DNA of 64,000 nt from positions 1-64,000 of the forward strand of contig JAPYUK010000001.1 in NCBI GenBank assembly GCA_029936155.1, in the 5' to 3' direction. This DNA comes from Dehalococcoidia bacterium. GTDB lineage: Bacteria > Chloroflexota > Dehalococcoidia > Lucifugimonadales > Lucifugimonadaceae. Of this stretch, positions 28,958 through 40,098 are shown piece after piece (the first letter of the stretch is position 1; every line of letters begins with the position of its first letter). The translations under genes were made by a program, and so were the position numbers. Under the pieces are notes generated by a model. It had not been told where the DNA came from. It saw only the letters and a list, made by a program, of their open reading frames with translations, and searched no databases.

Positions 28958-29935
28958 CTACCCGTCCCTCAACTCTCGTCCGGTTATCGTCAGGAAAACA
29001 TCTTCGAGGTTGCCTGCACGGTACGAGGTCCGGACGCCTTCGACATCTGATAGTCCGCTCAGATCAGGACGGTCTCCGTTGAGACCGGTGACACTCACAA
29101 GTGCACCAACTTCTCGGTAGGTGATTTCGCGTTCGGTCAAATAATCACGAACTGTGCGTAGAGCTGCTGGCGCAACCCTTAGTTGTGCGACTTCTTTCGG
29201 TGCGTGGTGTTCGATCATCTGGTCGGGCGTGCCCTCGTCAAGAATTTTGCCGTTGTCCATGATCGACAGCCGGTCGCACAGAATCGTTGCCTCTTCCATG
29301 TAGTGGGTCGACAACAACACTGTGACGCCAGCGTCCTTCAAGACAGCAAGTTCTTCCCAGACACGATTGCGACTTTGGGGGTCGAGACCGGTCGACGGCT
29401 CGTCCATGACGATCACTTTTGGACTGGTCATCATCGACCTGGCGATGGCGAGCCGACGCTTCATGCCGCCAGATAGCTCGTATGTGTTGTCTTTTGAACG
29501 GCCTCTCAGGCCGAAGAATTCGAGCACTTCATTTGCGCGGTTTTTAGAGTCTTTTCGCGACAGACCGGCAAGAAATCCGAATAGGAATAGATTTTGAAAT
29601 ACGGTTAGACCGCCATCGAGTCCGTCGTGCTGGGTTACTACGCCCATGACTTCTCTCACGGCGCGATTGTCTTTTACGACGTTAATTCCGGCGACCTCGA
29701 TTGAACCTGAGTTCGACGGGCTGAGACCGCTGAGCATTCTCATTGTCGTGGTTTTGCCAGCACCATTGGGTCCTAGCAGGCCGTAGGTTTCGCCGGGTTC
29801 CACGCTGAACGTGATTCCATCGACAGCCGCCAGATCACCGTAGAGTTTACGAAGTTTTTTTACACGAATAACAGAGCCGCCCGAGTTGCGAGCCGCAGCA
29901 TTAGTTGCGCCGGTTTGCTTCAATTCTTCGGTCAA
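28958..29935 (-). CDS. ABC transporter ATPase (DrrA-like)
   Basis: GLLGPNGAGKTTTMRMLSGL, LSGGMKRRLAIARSMM, VMDEPSTGLDPQSR. Confidence 0.92.
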   Translation of the reverse strand: MTEELKQTGATNAAARNSGGSVIRVKKLRKLYGDLAAVDGITFSVEPGETYGLLGPNGAGKTTTMRMLSGLSPSNSGSIEVAGINVVKDNRAVREVMGVVTQHDGLDGGLTVFQNLFLFGFLAGLSRKDSKNRANEVLEFFGLRGRSKDNTYELSGGMKRRLAIARSMMTSPKVIVMDEPSTGLDPQSRNRVWEELAVLKDAGVTVLLSTHYMEEATILCDRLSIMDNGKILDEGTPDQMIEHHAPKEVAQLRVAPAALRTVRDYLTEREITYREVGALVSVTGLNGDRPDLSGLSDVEGVRTSYRAGNLEDVFLTITGRELRDG

Positions 29936-30028
29936 GATCCCTCTTCTCGCTACATGTTGCAGCGATGGTCAGTCATCGTTAGTTACCCAGCCCCACGTCT
30001 TCGCCTAGCCATCGGGCAATACAGCGCG

Positions 30029-30766
30029 CTACCCCGGACTACCAGCGCCCGGTGTTTCGCCAATCCAGACATCACCGCCCTCGAAATGTTCTTTCTTCCA
30101 GATCGGGACGACTTCTTTTAGTCGATCCACAAAATAAAGTGCCGATTCAAATGCCGGTCGTCGGTGAGCCGATCCTACTGCGACAACCATGCTGGTTTCG
30201 CCGATATCGACTCGCCCGGTTCGGTGAGCAACGGATATCTTGCCCAGTTGCCATTTTTCCCGCATCTCGGCTATCAACTCAGCGATCTTGTTTTCGGCCA
30301 TTGGCTGGTAAGCCTCGTAGTCAAGGTACTCGACCTTTCGACCGTCATTGTGGTCACGAGTCACACCTAAGAAAGTGACAACGGCACCGTCCACGCCAGT
30401 TGTCACGAACTCAGTAAGCGGAACTGGGTCGAGTTTGTCAGGCGTCACGAAAACCCAGTCAGAGTCGGTTTTAATGTCGCCCGAACCACCGCTTACCGGC
30501 GGAATAAGTGCAATTTCATCACCGGCCTTCACAGATTGATCACCTTTTACATATTCGCCGTTCAATGCGAGCATCACTGTCGTGCCAGGTTCGGGGTCGC
30601 GAGGCGACGCTTTTCGTGCGGCCAACACCGCGTCATCGACTGTCATGCCCCCGGTCGCAATGACCCGTACGGCGCGCGTGCCCGCCCGCTCGTGCAGGAC
30701 AGCGAAGAACAGAACATTGATTTCTGGTTTATCGGATGATTGATCGGTCAAATGAATGCCAGTCAC
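30029..30766 (-). CDS. MoaD-MoaE fusion: molybdopterin synthase small + large subunit
   Basis: N-terminal MoaD ending GDEIALIPPVSGGSGD, then MoaE (GAVVTFLGVTRDHNDGRKVEYLDYEAY...SAHRRPAFESALYFVDRLKEVVPIWKKE). Confidence 0.9.
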   Translation of the reverse strand: MTGIHLTDQSSDKPEINVLFFAVLHERAGTRAVRVIATGGMTVDDAVLAARKASPRDPEPGTTVMLALNGEYVKGDQSVKAGDEIALIPPVSGGSGDIKTDSDWVFVTPDKLDPVPLTEFVTTGVDGAVVTFLGVTRDHNDGRKVEYLDYEAYQPMAENKIAELIAEMREKWQLGKISVAHRTGRVDIGETSMVVAVGSAHRRPAFESALYFVDRLKEVVPIWKKEHFEGGDVWIGETPGAGSPG

Positions 30767-31056
30767 GGAATGGTCGATTGCGATACCACATACGAGATGC
30801 GATTCAGCTTACCGCCGAACAGGTCAAACCGGGGGCTATCCGTGTCACCTTAACTAGTGAGGTTATTGGGGAGAAACAAAGGAATCAGATTCACTAGAAA
30901 ATGCTTGAGAACAGAGTTGATCTAAAACCCCTTTGACCAACAACCTGATTGCAAATACAATTTTAGGTCGATTGTGTTGAACTCTGGCAAGAAGCCCGGG
31001 TCTAACTATTTTCCTATACCGCCGCACCCTAACTACGGCACGGAGTGATTTCACGA

Positions 31057-31542
31057 ATGGTTCGAATCCGTCTTAAACGCGTTGGTGGCAAGAAGCACCC
31101 CTTCTACCGCATAGTTGTCGCTGATCAACGGGCTGCCCGCGATGGCGCTTTCATCGAGCAGATCGGAACGTACGATCCGTTCCCAGACCCGCCTGAGATC
31201 AAGGTGGACGAAGAGAAGGTTGCACAGTGGATCAAGAACGGCGCACAGCCGTCAGAGTCGGTTACGTCCCTACTCCAGACCACAGGATTTCTGCCCAAGG
31301 TAACCACTGCGGCACCGGTCGCAGAAAAAGAGGCACCTAAAGCAGCACCTAAGGCAGCACCTACTGCGACAGCCGTAGCCGAGGCTCCTGCTGAAAAGGC
31401 GCCCGAAGCGGAGAAAGCAACGACTGAAGAAAAAGCCCCTGCTGAAGAAGCCCCTGCTGAAGAAGCTCCTGTGGCAGAAGCAGCAGCCGAAGAAGCTACG
31501 GCCTCGGAAGATGAATCTGATAAGGACTCGACCAGTGACTGA
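31057..31542 (+). CDS. rpsP: 30S ribosomal protein S16 with Ala/Glu-rich C-terminal extension
   Basis: [44 protein letters not shown] at 31057. Confidence 0.95.
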   Translation: MVRIRLKRVGGKKHPFYRIVVADQRAARDGAFIEQIGTYDPFPDPPEIKVDEEKVAQWIKNGAQPSESVTSLLQTTGFLPKVTTAAPVAEKEAPKAAPKAAPTATAVAEAPAEKAPEAEKATTEEKAPAEEAPAEEAPVAEAAAEEATASEDESDKDSTSD

Positions 31543-31840
31543 GCGCGGCGACGACGCTCCAGTCGTTGACCAAGAAGAGCTCAACGGTGACGACATGTCG
31601 CCGATCGACTCGATGCGCGAGATGATCGAGTACATCGCCCGTGCTCTTGCATCGAACCCGGACGCCGTTTCGGTTTCCGAGGAAGACGACGGCGACCGAA
31701 TTTTCCTTCACCTTTCTGTTGACGATCAGGACAAGGGCAAAGTCATCGGCCGTGACGGTCGAGTCGCCCAGTCGATGCGCTCCCTACTTCGAGTAGCTGC
31801 GGTGAAGGCAGACGTTCGAGTCAGCCTCGAAATCGACTAG
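31535..31840 (+). CDS. khpA: KH-domain RNA-binding protein KhpA
   Basis: [24 protein letters not shown]; between rpsP and rimM; GTG overlapping rpsP stop. Confidence 0.88.
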   Translation: MTERGDDAPVVDQEELNGDDMSPIDSMREMIEYIARALASNPDAVSVSEEDDGDRIFLHLSVDDQDKGKVIGRDGRVAQSMRSLLRVAAVKADVRVSLEID

Positions 31841-31853
31841 CCTCTCAGGCTCG

Positions 31854-32417
31854 TTGGACAACTCTGGCACCATGACCGGCTCAATTGATCGTTCCGAAAA
31901 CTCGGAAAACCCACTTGTAACGATTGGCCGCGTTCGCCGTCCAACCGGCATCAAGGGCGCCGTTCTCGTTGAGGTCTACTCCGGGAACACAGATCGATTT
32001 GCTGTCGGTGGTTCGGTCATTGCCGAAGGTACGGAGTACAAGATCACCGGCACCGGCAAGTCCGGTGATTCTGCGAAGCTAACGTTTGCTTCAATCGACT
32101 CAATCGAAAAGGCGGGGGAGCTTCGGGGTGTCGAGCTTTTTGTGCCCGCCGACTCGCTTCCCGACAATCCTGATGGCGTCTACTACCACTACGAAATCCT
32201 CGGCGTCAGCGTTGTGACAACCTATGGTCGTGAACTCGGCACGCTCAACGAGATACTCGAGACAGGCAGCAACGACGTGTTTATCGTGGCACCGAAACGT
32301 ATCGAAGGCGAGAAAAAGCCTGCGGAACTACTGATACCAGTACTCGACGGCGTAATAGTCAGCGTCGACAAAGAGACCGCAATCATGACTATCGATCTCC
32401 CCGAAGGAATTCTCTAA
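31854..32417 (+). CDS. rimM: Ribosome maturation factor RimM
   Basis: VTIGRVRRPTGIKGAVLVE...ELRGVELFVPADSLPDNPDGVYYHYEILGVSV. Confidence 0.9.
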   Translation: MDNSGTMTGSIDRSENSENPLVTIGRVRRPTGIKGAVLVEVYSGNTDRFAVGGSVIAEGTEYKITGTGKSGDSAKLTFASIDSIEKAGELRGVELFVPADSLPDNPDGVYYHYEILGVSVVTTYGRELGTLNEILETGSNDVFIVAPKRIEGEKKPAELLIPVLDGVIVSVDKETAIMTIDLPEGIL

Positions 32418-32505
32418 AGCAGCTATTTTCGGTAAACTTGGTGCCTCGGAATACGAGGTTCGCCCTATTTGATCTCGCACGATCACGTACAGGATGGAAA
32501 TCTGA

Positions 32506-33267
32506 ATGTCAGGTCACTCTAAATGGAGCACGATCAAGCACAAAAAAGGTGCCGCTGATGCCAAACGTGGACAGCTGTTCACAAAGCTCGCTCGCGAAAT
32601 CATGGTCGCAGCACGCAATGGTGATTCCAATCCAGAGATGAACTTCCGCCTAAGGCTCGCAGTCGACAACGCGAAGTCGCTAAACATGCCGAAGGACAAC
32701 ATCGACCGTGCGATTGCTCGTGGCTCTGGCGTAGGCGACGACTCAATCATTCTCGAAGAAATCAGCTACGAAGCGTACGGTCCCGGCGGCGCAGGAATTA
32801 TCGTCCAAGCCCTAACCGACAACAAGAACCGTACTGCCGCTGAAGTTCGTGCGCAGATTACCCGTGCGGGTGGAAATCTAGCGGGCGCAGGCGCTGTTTC
32901 GTGGAATTTCGAAAACAAGGGAGTCATCACGGTTGAAGTGAACGAGGGCGATCCCGACGATATCGCGCTTGAGATCGTGGATGTAGGAGCCGAAGACGTT
33001 GAAGTCGATGGCCAAGTCGTTCAGGTCACTGCCCCGTATGAAGAGTTCGCTCAAGTCAAATCTGGCGTTGAAGCACTCTCTGGAATCACGGTTGAAAGCG
33101 GCGAAGTTGCCCTGGTTCCCACAACGCTGACTCCGCTCGACGATAAGGGTGCGATGCAGACATTACGTCTACTCGATGCCCTCGAAGAGCTGGACGACGT
33201 TGCCAAGGTCTACTCAAACGGTGATTTTTCCGACGAGGTTCTTGAGAAGTACGCCGGCGACGAATAA
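32506..33267 (+). CDS. yebC: YebC/PmpR-family regulator
   Basis: MSGHSKWSTIKHKKGAADAKRGQLFTKLAREI. Confidence 0.95.
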   Translation: MSGHSKWSTIKHKKGAADAKRGQLFTKLAREIMVAARNGDSNPEMNFRLRLAVDNAKSLNMPKDNIDRAIARGSGVGDDSIILEEISYEAYGPGGAGIIVQALTDNKNRTAAEVRAQITRAGGNLAGAGAVSWNFENKGVITVEVNEGDPDDIALEIVDVGAEDVEVDGQVVQVTAPYEEFAQVKSGVEALSGITVESGEVALVPTTLTPLDDKGAMQTLRLLDALEELDDVAKVYSNGDFSDEVLEKYAGDE

Positions 33268-33448
33268 CACCCCTGATCGGTCAGGTTCCGCAGCTTCGTA
33301 GCTGATTTCACGCGCTCGTCACTATTCCTCATTGCGGCATCACGTTCCGTAGGCATAGATTTCAAGCGTTGGATATGGTATAACCCGACGCGCAAAGTAC
33401 GCTTCGATCACATGGTTCAATACACAGATTGTTGAACGGAGTAGGTGT

Positions 33449-34372
33449 TTGATGACAGCAGCTATTAGCACTGCGGCCCTGACGAAGTTCTACGGGGAAC
33501 ACCGCGGGGTCATTGATGTCGACCTTGAGATAAATATGGGTGAGGTGTTCGGACTGCTGGGCCCCAATGGTGCGGGAAAGACGACATGCATTCGAATGTT
33601 TTTTGATTTCATCCGCCCAACCTCGGGTACAGCGACCGTTCTGGGTTTGGATTCAAAATCTGACTCCGTAGAAATTCGCCGACGAGTGGGATATTTGCCG
33701 GGCGATTTTGTTACTTACGAAAAGCTAACGGCCTTAGAGCTGCTCGAATATTTCGCAAACCTGCGCGATGGCAACATGACCCGTGCTCGCGTCCTAGCGG
33801 AACGATTCAATCTCGACTTATCGAGGAGGATTGGTGAATTGTCTCGGGGTAATCGCCAGAAAGTTGGACTCGTTCAGGCGTTCATGAGCGATCCTGAGTT
33901 TCTGATTCTCGATGAGCCGACAACCGGTCTCGACCCGCTTCTTCAACAGGAGTTCCACAAGCTGGTGCTGGAAGAGGCAAGAGCCGGGAAGACGCTGTTT
34001 GTGTCATCTCACGTTCTCTCCGAGGTTGAGATTATTTGCGACAGGGTCGGCATCATCCGAGATGGACTACTTGTCACTGTCGAAGAGGTATCTGTGCTGC
34101 GAGAACGAGCACTGACTCGGGTTGAGATTGAGTTTGCCGACAACGTCTCAGCTGCTGATTTCGAGGCGGTCGAGGGGGTGACGGATGTCGAAGTAAGCAA
34201 TCACCTGTTCGTGTGCAATGTCACCGGCAGTGTCAACTCTTTGATCAAAGCAGCAGCAAACCACACCGTAAACAAGATTCAGTCGGGACAACCAGGGCTC
34301 GAAGAGGTGTTTCTGGCTTACTACGATAGTGCGAATGACAGAGTCGATGGCGGAGGTTCCGATGCTGCGTAA
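33449..34372 (+). CDS. ABC transporter ATPase
   Basis: GLLGPNGAGKTTCIRMF, LSRGNRQKVGLVQAF, LILDEPTTGLDP. Confidence 0.9.
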   Translation: MMTAAISTAALTKFYGEHRGVIDVDLEINMGEVFGLLGPNGAGKTTCIRMFFDFIRPTSGTATVLGLDSKSDSVEIRRRVGYLPGDFVTYEKLTALELLEYFANLRDGNMTRARVLAERFNLDLSRRIGELSRGNRQKVGLVQAFMSDPEFLILDEPTTGLDPLLQQEFHKLVLEEARAGKTLFVSSHVLSEVEIICDRVGIIRDGLLVTVEEVSVLRERALTRVEIEFADNVSAADFEAVEGVTDVEVSNHLFVCNVTGSVNSLIKAAANHTVNKIQSGQPGLEEVFLAYYDSANDRVDGGGSDAA

Positions 34373-35159
34373 CGTTTATTTGAAGACGCTAAGGGACTCT
34401 AGGCGATCAATCCTCTACTACTCGATCGGCTCAGTGGCGATCGGGCTATACGTGACGCTTTTCTACCCGACGATTCGTGATGCGACGGGCTTCACAGAAT
34501 TTCTAGAGCAGCTTCCGGAGGCGATCAAGGCGCTGATGGGTGATGCCGAGACTTACACGACGGCCGAAGGATTCTTGAACGCCGAGATCTTCAGCTTCAT
34601 GGGGCCAATGGTGTTCGGAATATTCGCAATTATTGCGGGCATGGGCGCAATTGCAGGCGAGGAGGAGTCGCACACTCTCGACCAGCTGCTTGCGAACCCA
34701 ATATCTCGTACCAGCGTATTACTCCAGAAGGCTGGCGCGCTGATGACAGGGTTGGTGGGGCTTTCTATAGCTCTGTTCGTTGGGTTGATCGTAGGATCGA
34801 AGATCGCTGGATTCAGTCTTTCGATCACGGGTACGGCGCAGGGTATTCTCAGTCTTTACATGCTGGGAATAACGCTTGGGCTGATTGCTCTGGCGGTCGG
34901 TGCAGCTACCGGAAGGAAGGGGCTCGCCGGCGGCGTCGCAGCAGCTGTTGGCGTGGTCGGATTCTTACTCGATACGTTCCTTTCTATCGTCGAGTTACTT
35001 GATCCCGCACGGTTCATTTCAGTTTTCTACTACTTCAACAATAGTGACGTGATTATCAACGGAATCAATCTTGTTCACTTCCTAACTCTTGTCGGTATAT
35101 CGGCGGTTGCGATAGCAGTTTCCGTATGGCGCTTCGAGAAACGAGATTTGTCGAACTAA
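34362..35159 (+). CDS. ABC-2 permease
   Basis: Start overlaps preceding ATPase stop; GEEESHTLDQLLANPISRTSVLLQKAGA typical of ABC-2. Confidence 0.85.
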   Translation: MLRNVYLKTLRDSRRSILYYSIGSVAIGLYVTLFYPTIRDATGFTEFLEQLPEAIKALMGDAETYTTAEGFLNAEIFSFMGPMVFGIFAIIAGMGAIAGEEESHTLDQLLANPISRTSVLLQKAGALMTGLVGLSIALFVGLIVGSKIAGFSLSITGTAQGILSLYMLGITLGLIALAVGAATGRKGLAGGVAAAVGVVGFLLDTFLSIVELLDPARFISVFYYFNNSDVIINGINLVHFLTLVGISAVAIAVSVWRFEKRDLSN

Positions 35160-35254
35160 TTTAGCTTGATTCAGTTTCATCCGTTCACCGGCGGCAGTAC
35201 AATTTCAAGGTTGTATTTCAGCTTTTTATGGGACAGATCGGACGCTACGACTAG

Positions 35255-35454
35255 ATGTGCAGAGCTACTGCGGGGCCTTTGTTGGCGGTGATGGGCGTTG
35301 TTGGCACGATGGGTGGGGTTGCTCTTGCGATTATCCGAGAGCGAATCGATCGTAAAGCAGACTCACGCGCCATGAAGCAGGCAGCTGAAGAGTCGGCTAA
35401 TTCCAGTAATGATTTGGACGATACAGACGAGTCGACCTCGTCTGAAAACACCAC

Positions 35455-35458
<4 letters not shown>
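35255..35458 (+). CDS. Small hypothetical single-TM protein
   Basis: 67 aa ORF, hydrophobic N-half; weak. Confidence 0.35.
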
Positions 35459-37515
<2,057 letters not shown>

Positions 37516-37567
37516 GTTTGGTTGGGATTCTAGCTGTAACTCAGGAGGTTGTGAGAGTTCGATGCGA

Positions 37568-38033
37568 TCACAAACCGGCGGGATGCTCCAGAAACCTCGG
37601 GAGGTAAATCGGTGATTCGAAGCCAGTTTCAAGGTCGTTGAAAAATCGGTCTATAAGAAACGGCGGAAGAATTCTCTTGTCTTCCAGATCACCCCTGCCG
37701 AGCCAGACAAATTCATCGATCCACTCACTATCCCATCCGCCTTCGCCCTGCACGGCTGGAGTGCCCTCCATATCGGAGACGACGAAAAGAAAACCTGCTA
37801 CGTTCGTCTTGGCATCTGTGGCCTGCTGAACGTAGGCGAGTCGAATGTTACTTGCTTTCGCACCAGTTTCCTCGAAGAACTCTCTCTCTCGGCACAATGG
37901 TTGATTGATTCCGCGCCGTCAAGCCCGCCAGCCGGTGGCCACAGTGCTGGCCGATCACCGGGTCGTTGCTCTTGTACATAAGCACACGATTGTCGCGAAC
38001 CATCAGTACTCCGCAGCGGATTCGGTGGATCAT
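37568..38033 (-). pseudogene. NUDIX hydrolase split over three frames (two frameshifts)
   Basis: MIHRIRCGVLMVRDNRVLMYKSNDPVIGQ / ALWPPAGGLDGAESINHCAER / EFFEETGAKASNIRLAYVQQ...; second shift inside a CTCTCTCTCTC tract at 37880..37890. Confidence 0.75.
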
Positions 38034-38160
38034 CGAGGCACTTCGTTCTGGAAATCGATGTATATCGGATTTGAAAATTCCAACACTCATGCTCCCAGAA
38101 AACTGGAGTGCAGATGACGTCAGGGTAGACCCGGTCGGGAAAACCACTCATCGGTCATCT

Positions 38161-38507
38161 TTAAGGAATCCACTCAACGCCAATTATTTGTTGATCTTCT
38201 GGTCCGAATTCGTGATCGCTTCCCGTGACAGCGCTGAGGTTGTTCACTTTGGCTCTAAAAAAAGTGCGAGGTGATGGATATCGGTTACCGTTTGGGTGAA
38301 CTCCTTGGGGTACACGAGCCGATCCACCGTTGGCACCAACCCGGTCTCCTCACGCATTTCTCGAATTACACACTCTTCAAACGTTCCGGAGTCTTCAACT
38401 CCACCGCCCGGCGGTATCCAGAACTCATCACTATCGCCCTTGTGTTTTATAAGCAATACCGAGTCACTTTCGATTGCCAGTCCTACGGCTCGCATTCTTG
38501 TTCTCAT
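38161..38507 (-). pseudogene. NUDIX hydrolase frameshifted at an A7/T7 homopolymer
   Basis: MRTRMRAVGLAIESDSVLLIKHKGDSDEFWIPPGGGVEDSGTFEECVIREMREETGLV...; adding one T at 38257..38263 continues to ...FRAKVNNLSAVTGSDHEFGPEDQQIIGVEWIP. Confidence 0.7.
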
Positions 38508-40012
38508 AGGCCGGAAAGTTCGAGTGATGCGACTTCGTCGGTCTCGAGATCGACAACTCTGATCTTGTGGTTGTTGGTGTCGGCAACGTAGATTCGATTG
38601 TCGATCAACGCAAGCCCAGCGGGTTCGCTGAACGTTGCTTCTGCGAGAGTGCCATCCTGATAGCCATTCTCGCCCGATCCGGCGATCGTTCGAGCTTGCA
38701 ATGACCCGATGGCGATCGACTTGATCTTGTTGTTATAGGAGTCTGCAACGTAGATTGCGTCGTTGTGTACGGCTAGTCCTTGAGGATGCTGGAGCAGTGC
38801 TTCTTTGCCAACGCCATCATGATCTCCGAAGTCGAACAGCCCTGTGCCCACAAGCGTTACGACCCTGCCCTCCTCCGCGATGGCAGCGACACGTACTGAG
38901 CTGGTTTCACTATCGATGAAGAACACAGTGTTGTTCGACACTTCGATTCCATACGGCTGAGCGAGGCGTGCTTCGGGTTTCATGCCATCGACGATATCTT
39001 CCCCGCCATCACCAGCGAACGTTGCAACGGTTCTCTCATCGAGGTTCATGGTCCAGAGTTGATGGAATCCGGCCATAGCGATGTAGAGCGTATCTTCGTA
39101 CAAAGACAGGTCGTAAGGCGAGTTGAGCGGTACTCCCAGCGCATTACCACCTGTGTGGCGATAGAGCGATTGTTCGCCCGTGCCAGCGAGTGTTCCGGCA
39201 ACGCCTTCATCTAGGTCGACCTCGACAATGGTGTGGATCCCAGCGTCGGCTACATATATCGTATCGCCAACAATGGCGGTTCCCTGAGGATTATCGAACA
39301 GTGGATCGTTGAAACCGACTGATCCGTAGACGCCTCGACGATCGCCGTTTACGAGCGGCGATTCACCGTTTCCAATAACGGTTTCGACTTTACCATCAAG
39401 ATCGGTGACTATAAGCCGACGATGATTCGAATCCGAAATTATCAGGCGCTCACGCTCGGCGTCTGCTGTGATTTTTCCGGGGAACGACAGTTGCTCCCCA
39501 GCAGCAATTTCCGACTGCAACGCGAACTCGCCACGCTGAAATAATCCCGATGGCTCGTGTTCAGCAATCATCTGTGAAATAACTTCGTCGAGTGTGTCGA
39601 CGGGAAATTCGCCCTCATGGCGTCCGATGACTTTTCCTGAGGGATCAAGGAACATCAGTGTTGGCCAGGCACGTGCTGCGTACGACTTCCAGATTTCGAA
39701 ATCTGCGTCGTTTACCACCGGACTTTCGATGCCGTACCTACGCACGGCCTCTCGCACGTTATCTGATGATTTCTCAGCGTTGAACTTTGCGGAGTGCACG
39801 CCGATTACGGTCAGGATATCGGCGTATTTCTGTTCCAGCTTCCGCAACTGCGGAAGTACGTGCATGCAGTTAATTCAGCAGTAGGTCCAAAAGTGGAGAA
39901 TCACGAGACGGCCCCGGAGGTCGTCCAGTTTTATTGGCGATTTTGTGTTGAACCACTCGAGGTTCGCAGGGAACTGCGGAGCGTGGATCTTGCCTTCGTA
40001 TCGCGTTGCCAA
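38504..40012 (-). CDS. Probable selenoprotein: thioredoxin-like domain + NHL repeats, UGA(Sec) at 39875..39877
   Basis: Frame continues upstream of the ORF-track Met (39865): (TTG)[44 protein letters not shown][UGA][14 protein letters not shown]; in-frame TAA at 40016..40018 bounds the N-terminus; SECIS-like hairpin downstream of UGA. Confidence 0.85.
39839..39856 (-). promoter_or_regulatory. Candidate bacterial SECIS hairpin
   Basis: CTTCCGC-AGTT-GCGGAAG, perfect 7-bp stem, G within first two loop bases, loop begins 26 nt after the UGA. Confidence 0.75.
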
Positions 40013-40098
40013 TCCTTACCCCCGTTTTTCACCCCGTGAATCTCGCTTGAACAATTATTTCACGTCGAGTGTCGACTGGGCGACAGAACCATGCTCAA

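Noticed and set aside
37880-37890. CTCTCTCTCTC tract as a proven phase-variation switch
   Set aside because: Only 5.5 repeat units and the gene has a second indel; kept only as a hypothesis.
39794-40039. Plus-strand ORF opposite the selenoprotein N-terminus
   Set aside because: No family resemblance; the minus strand has a clear conserved protein.
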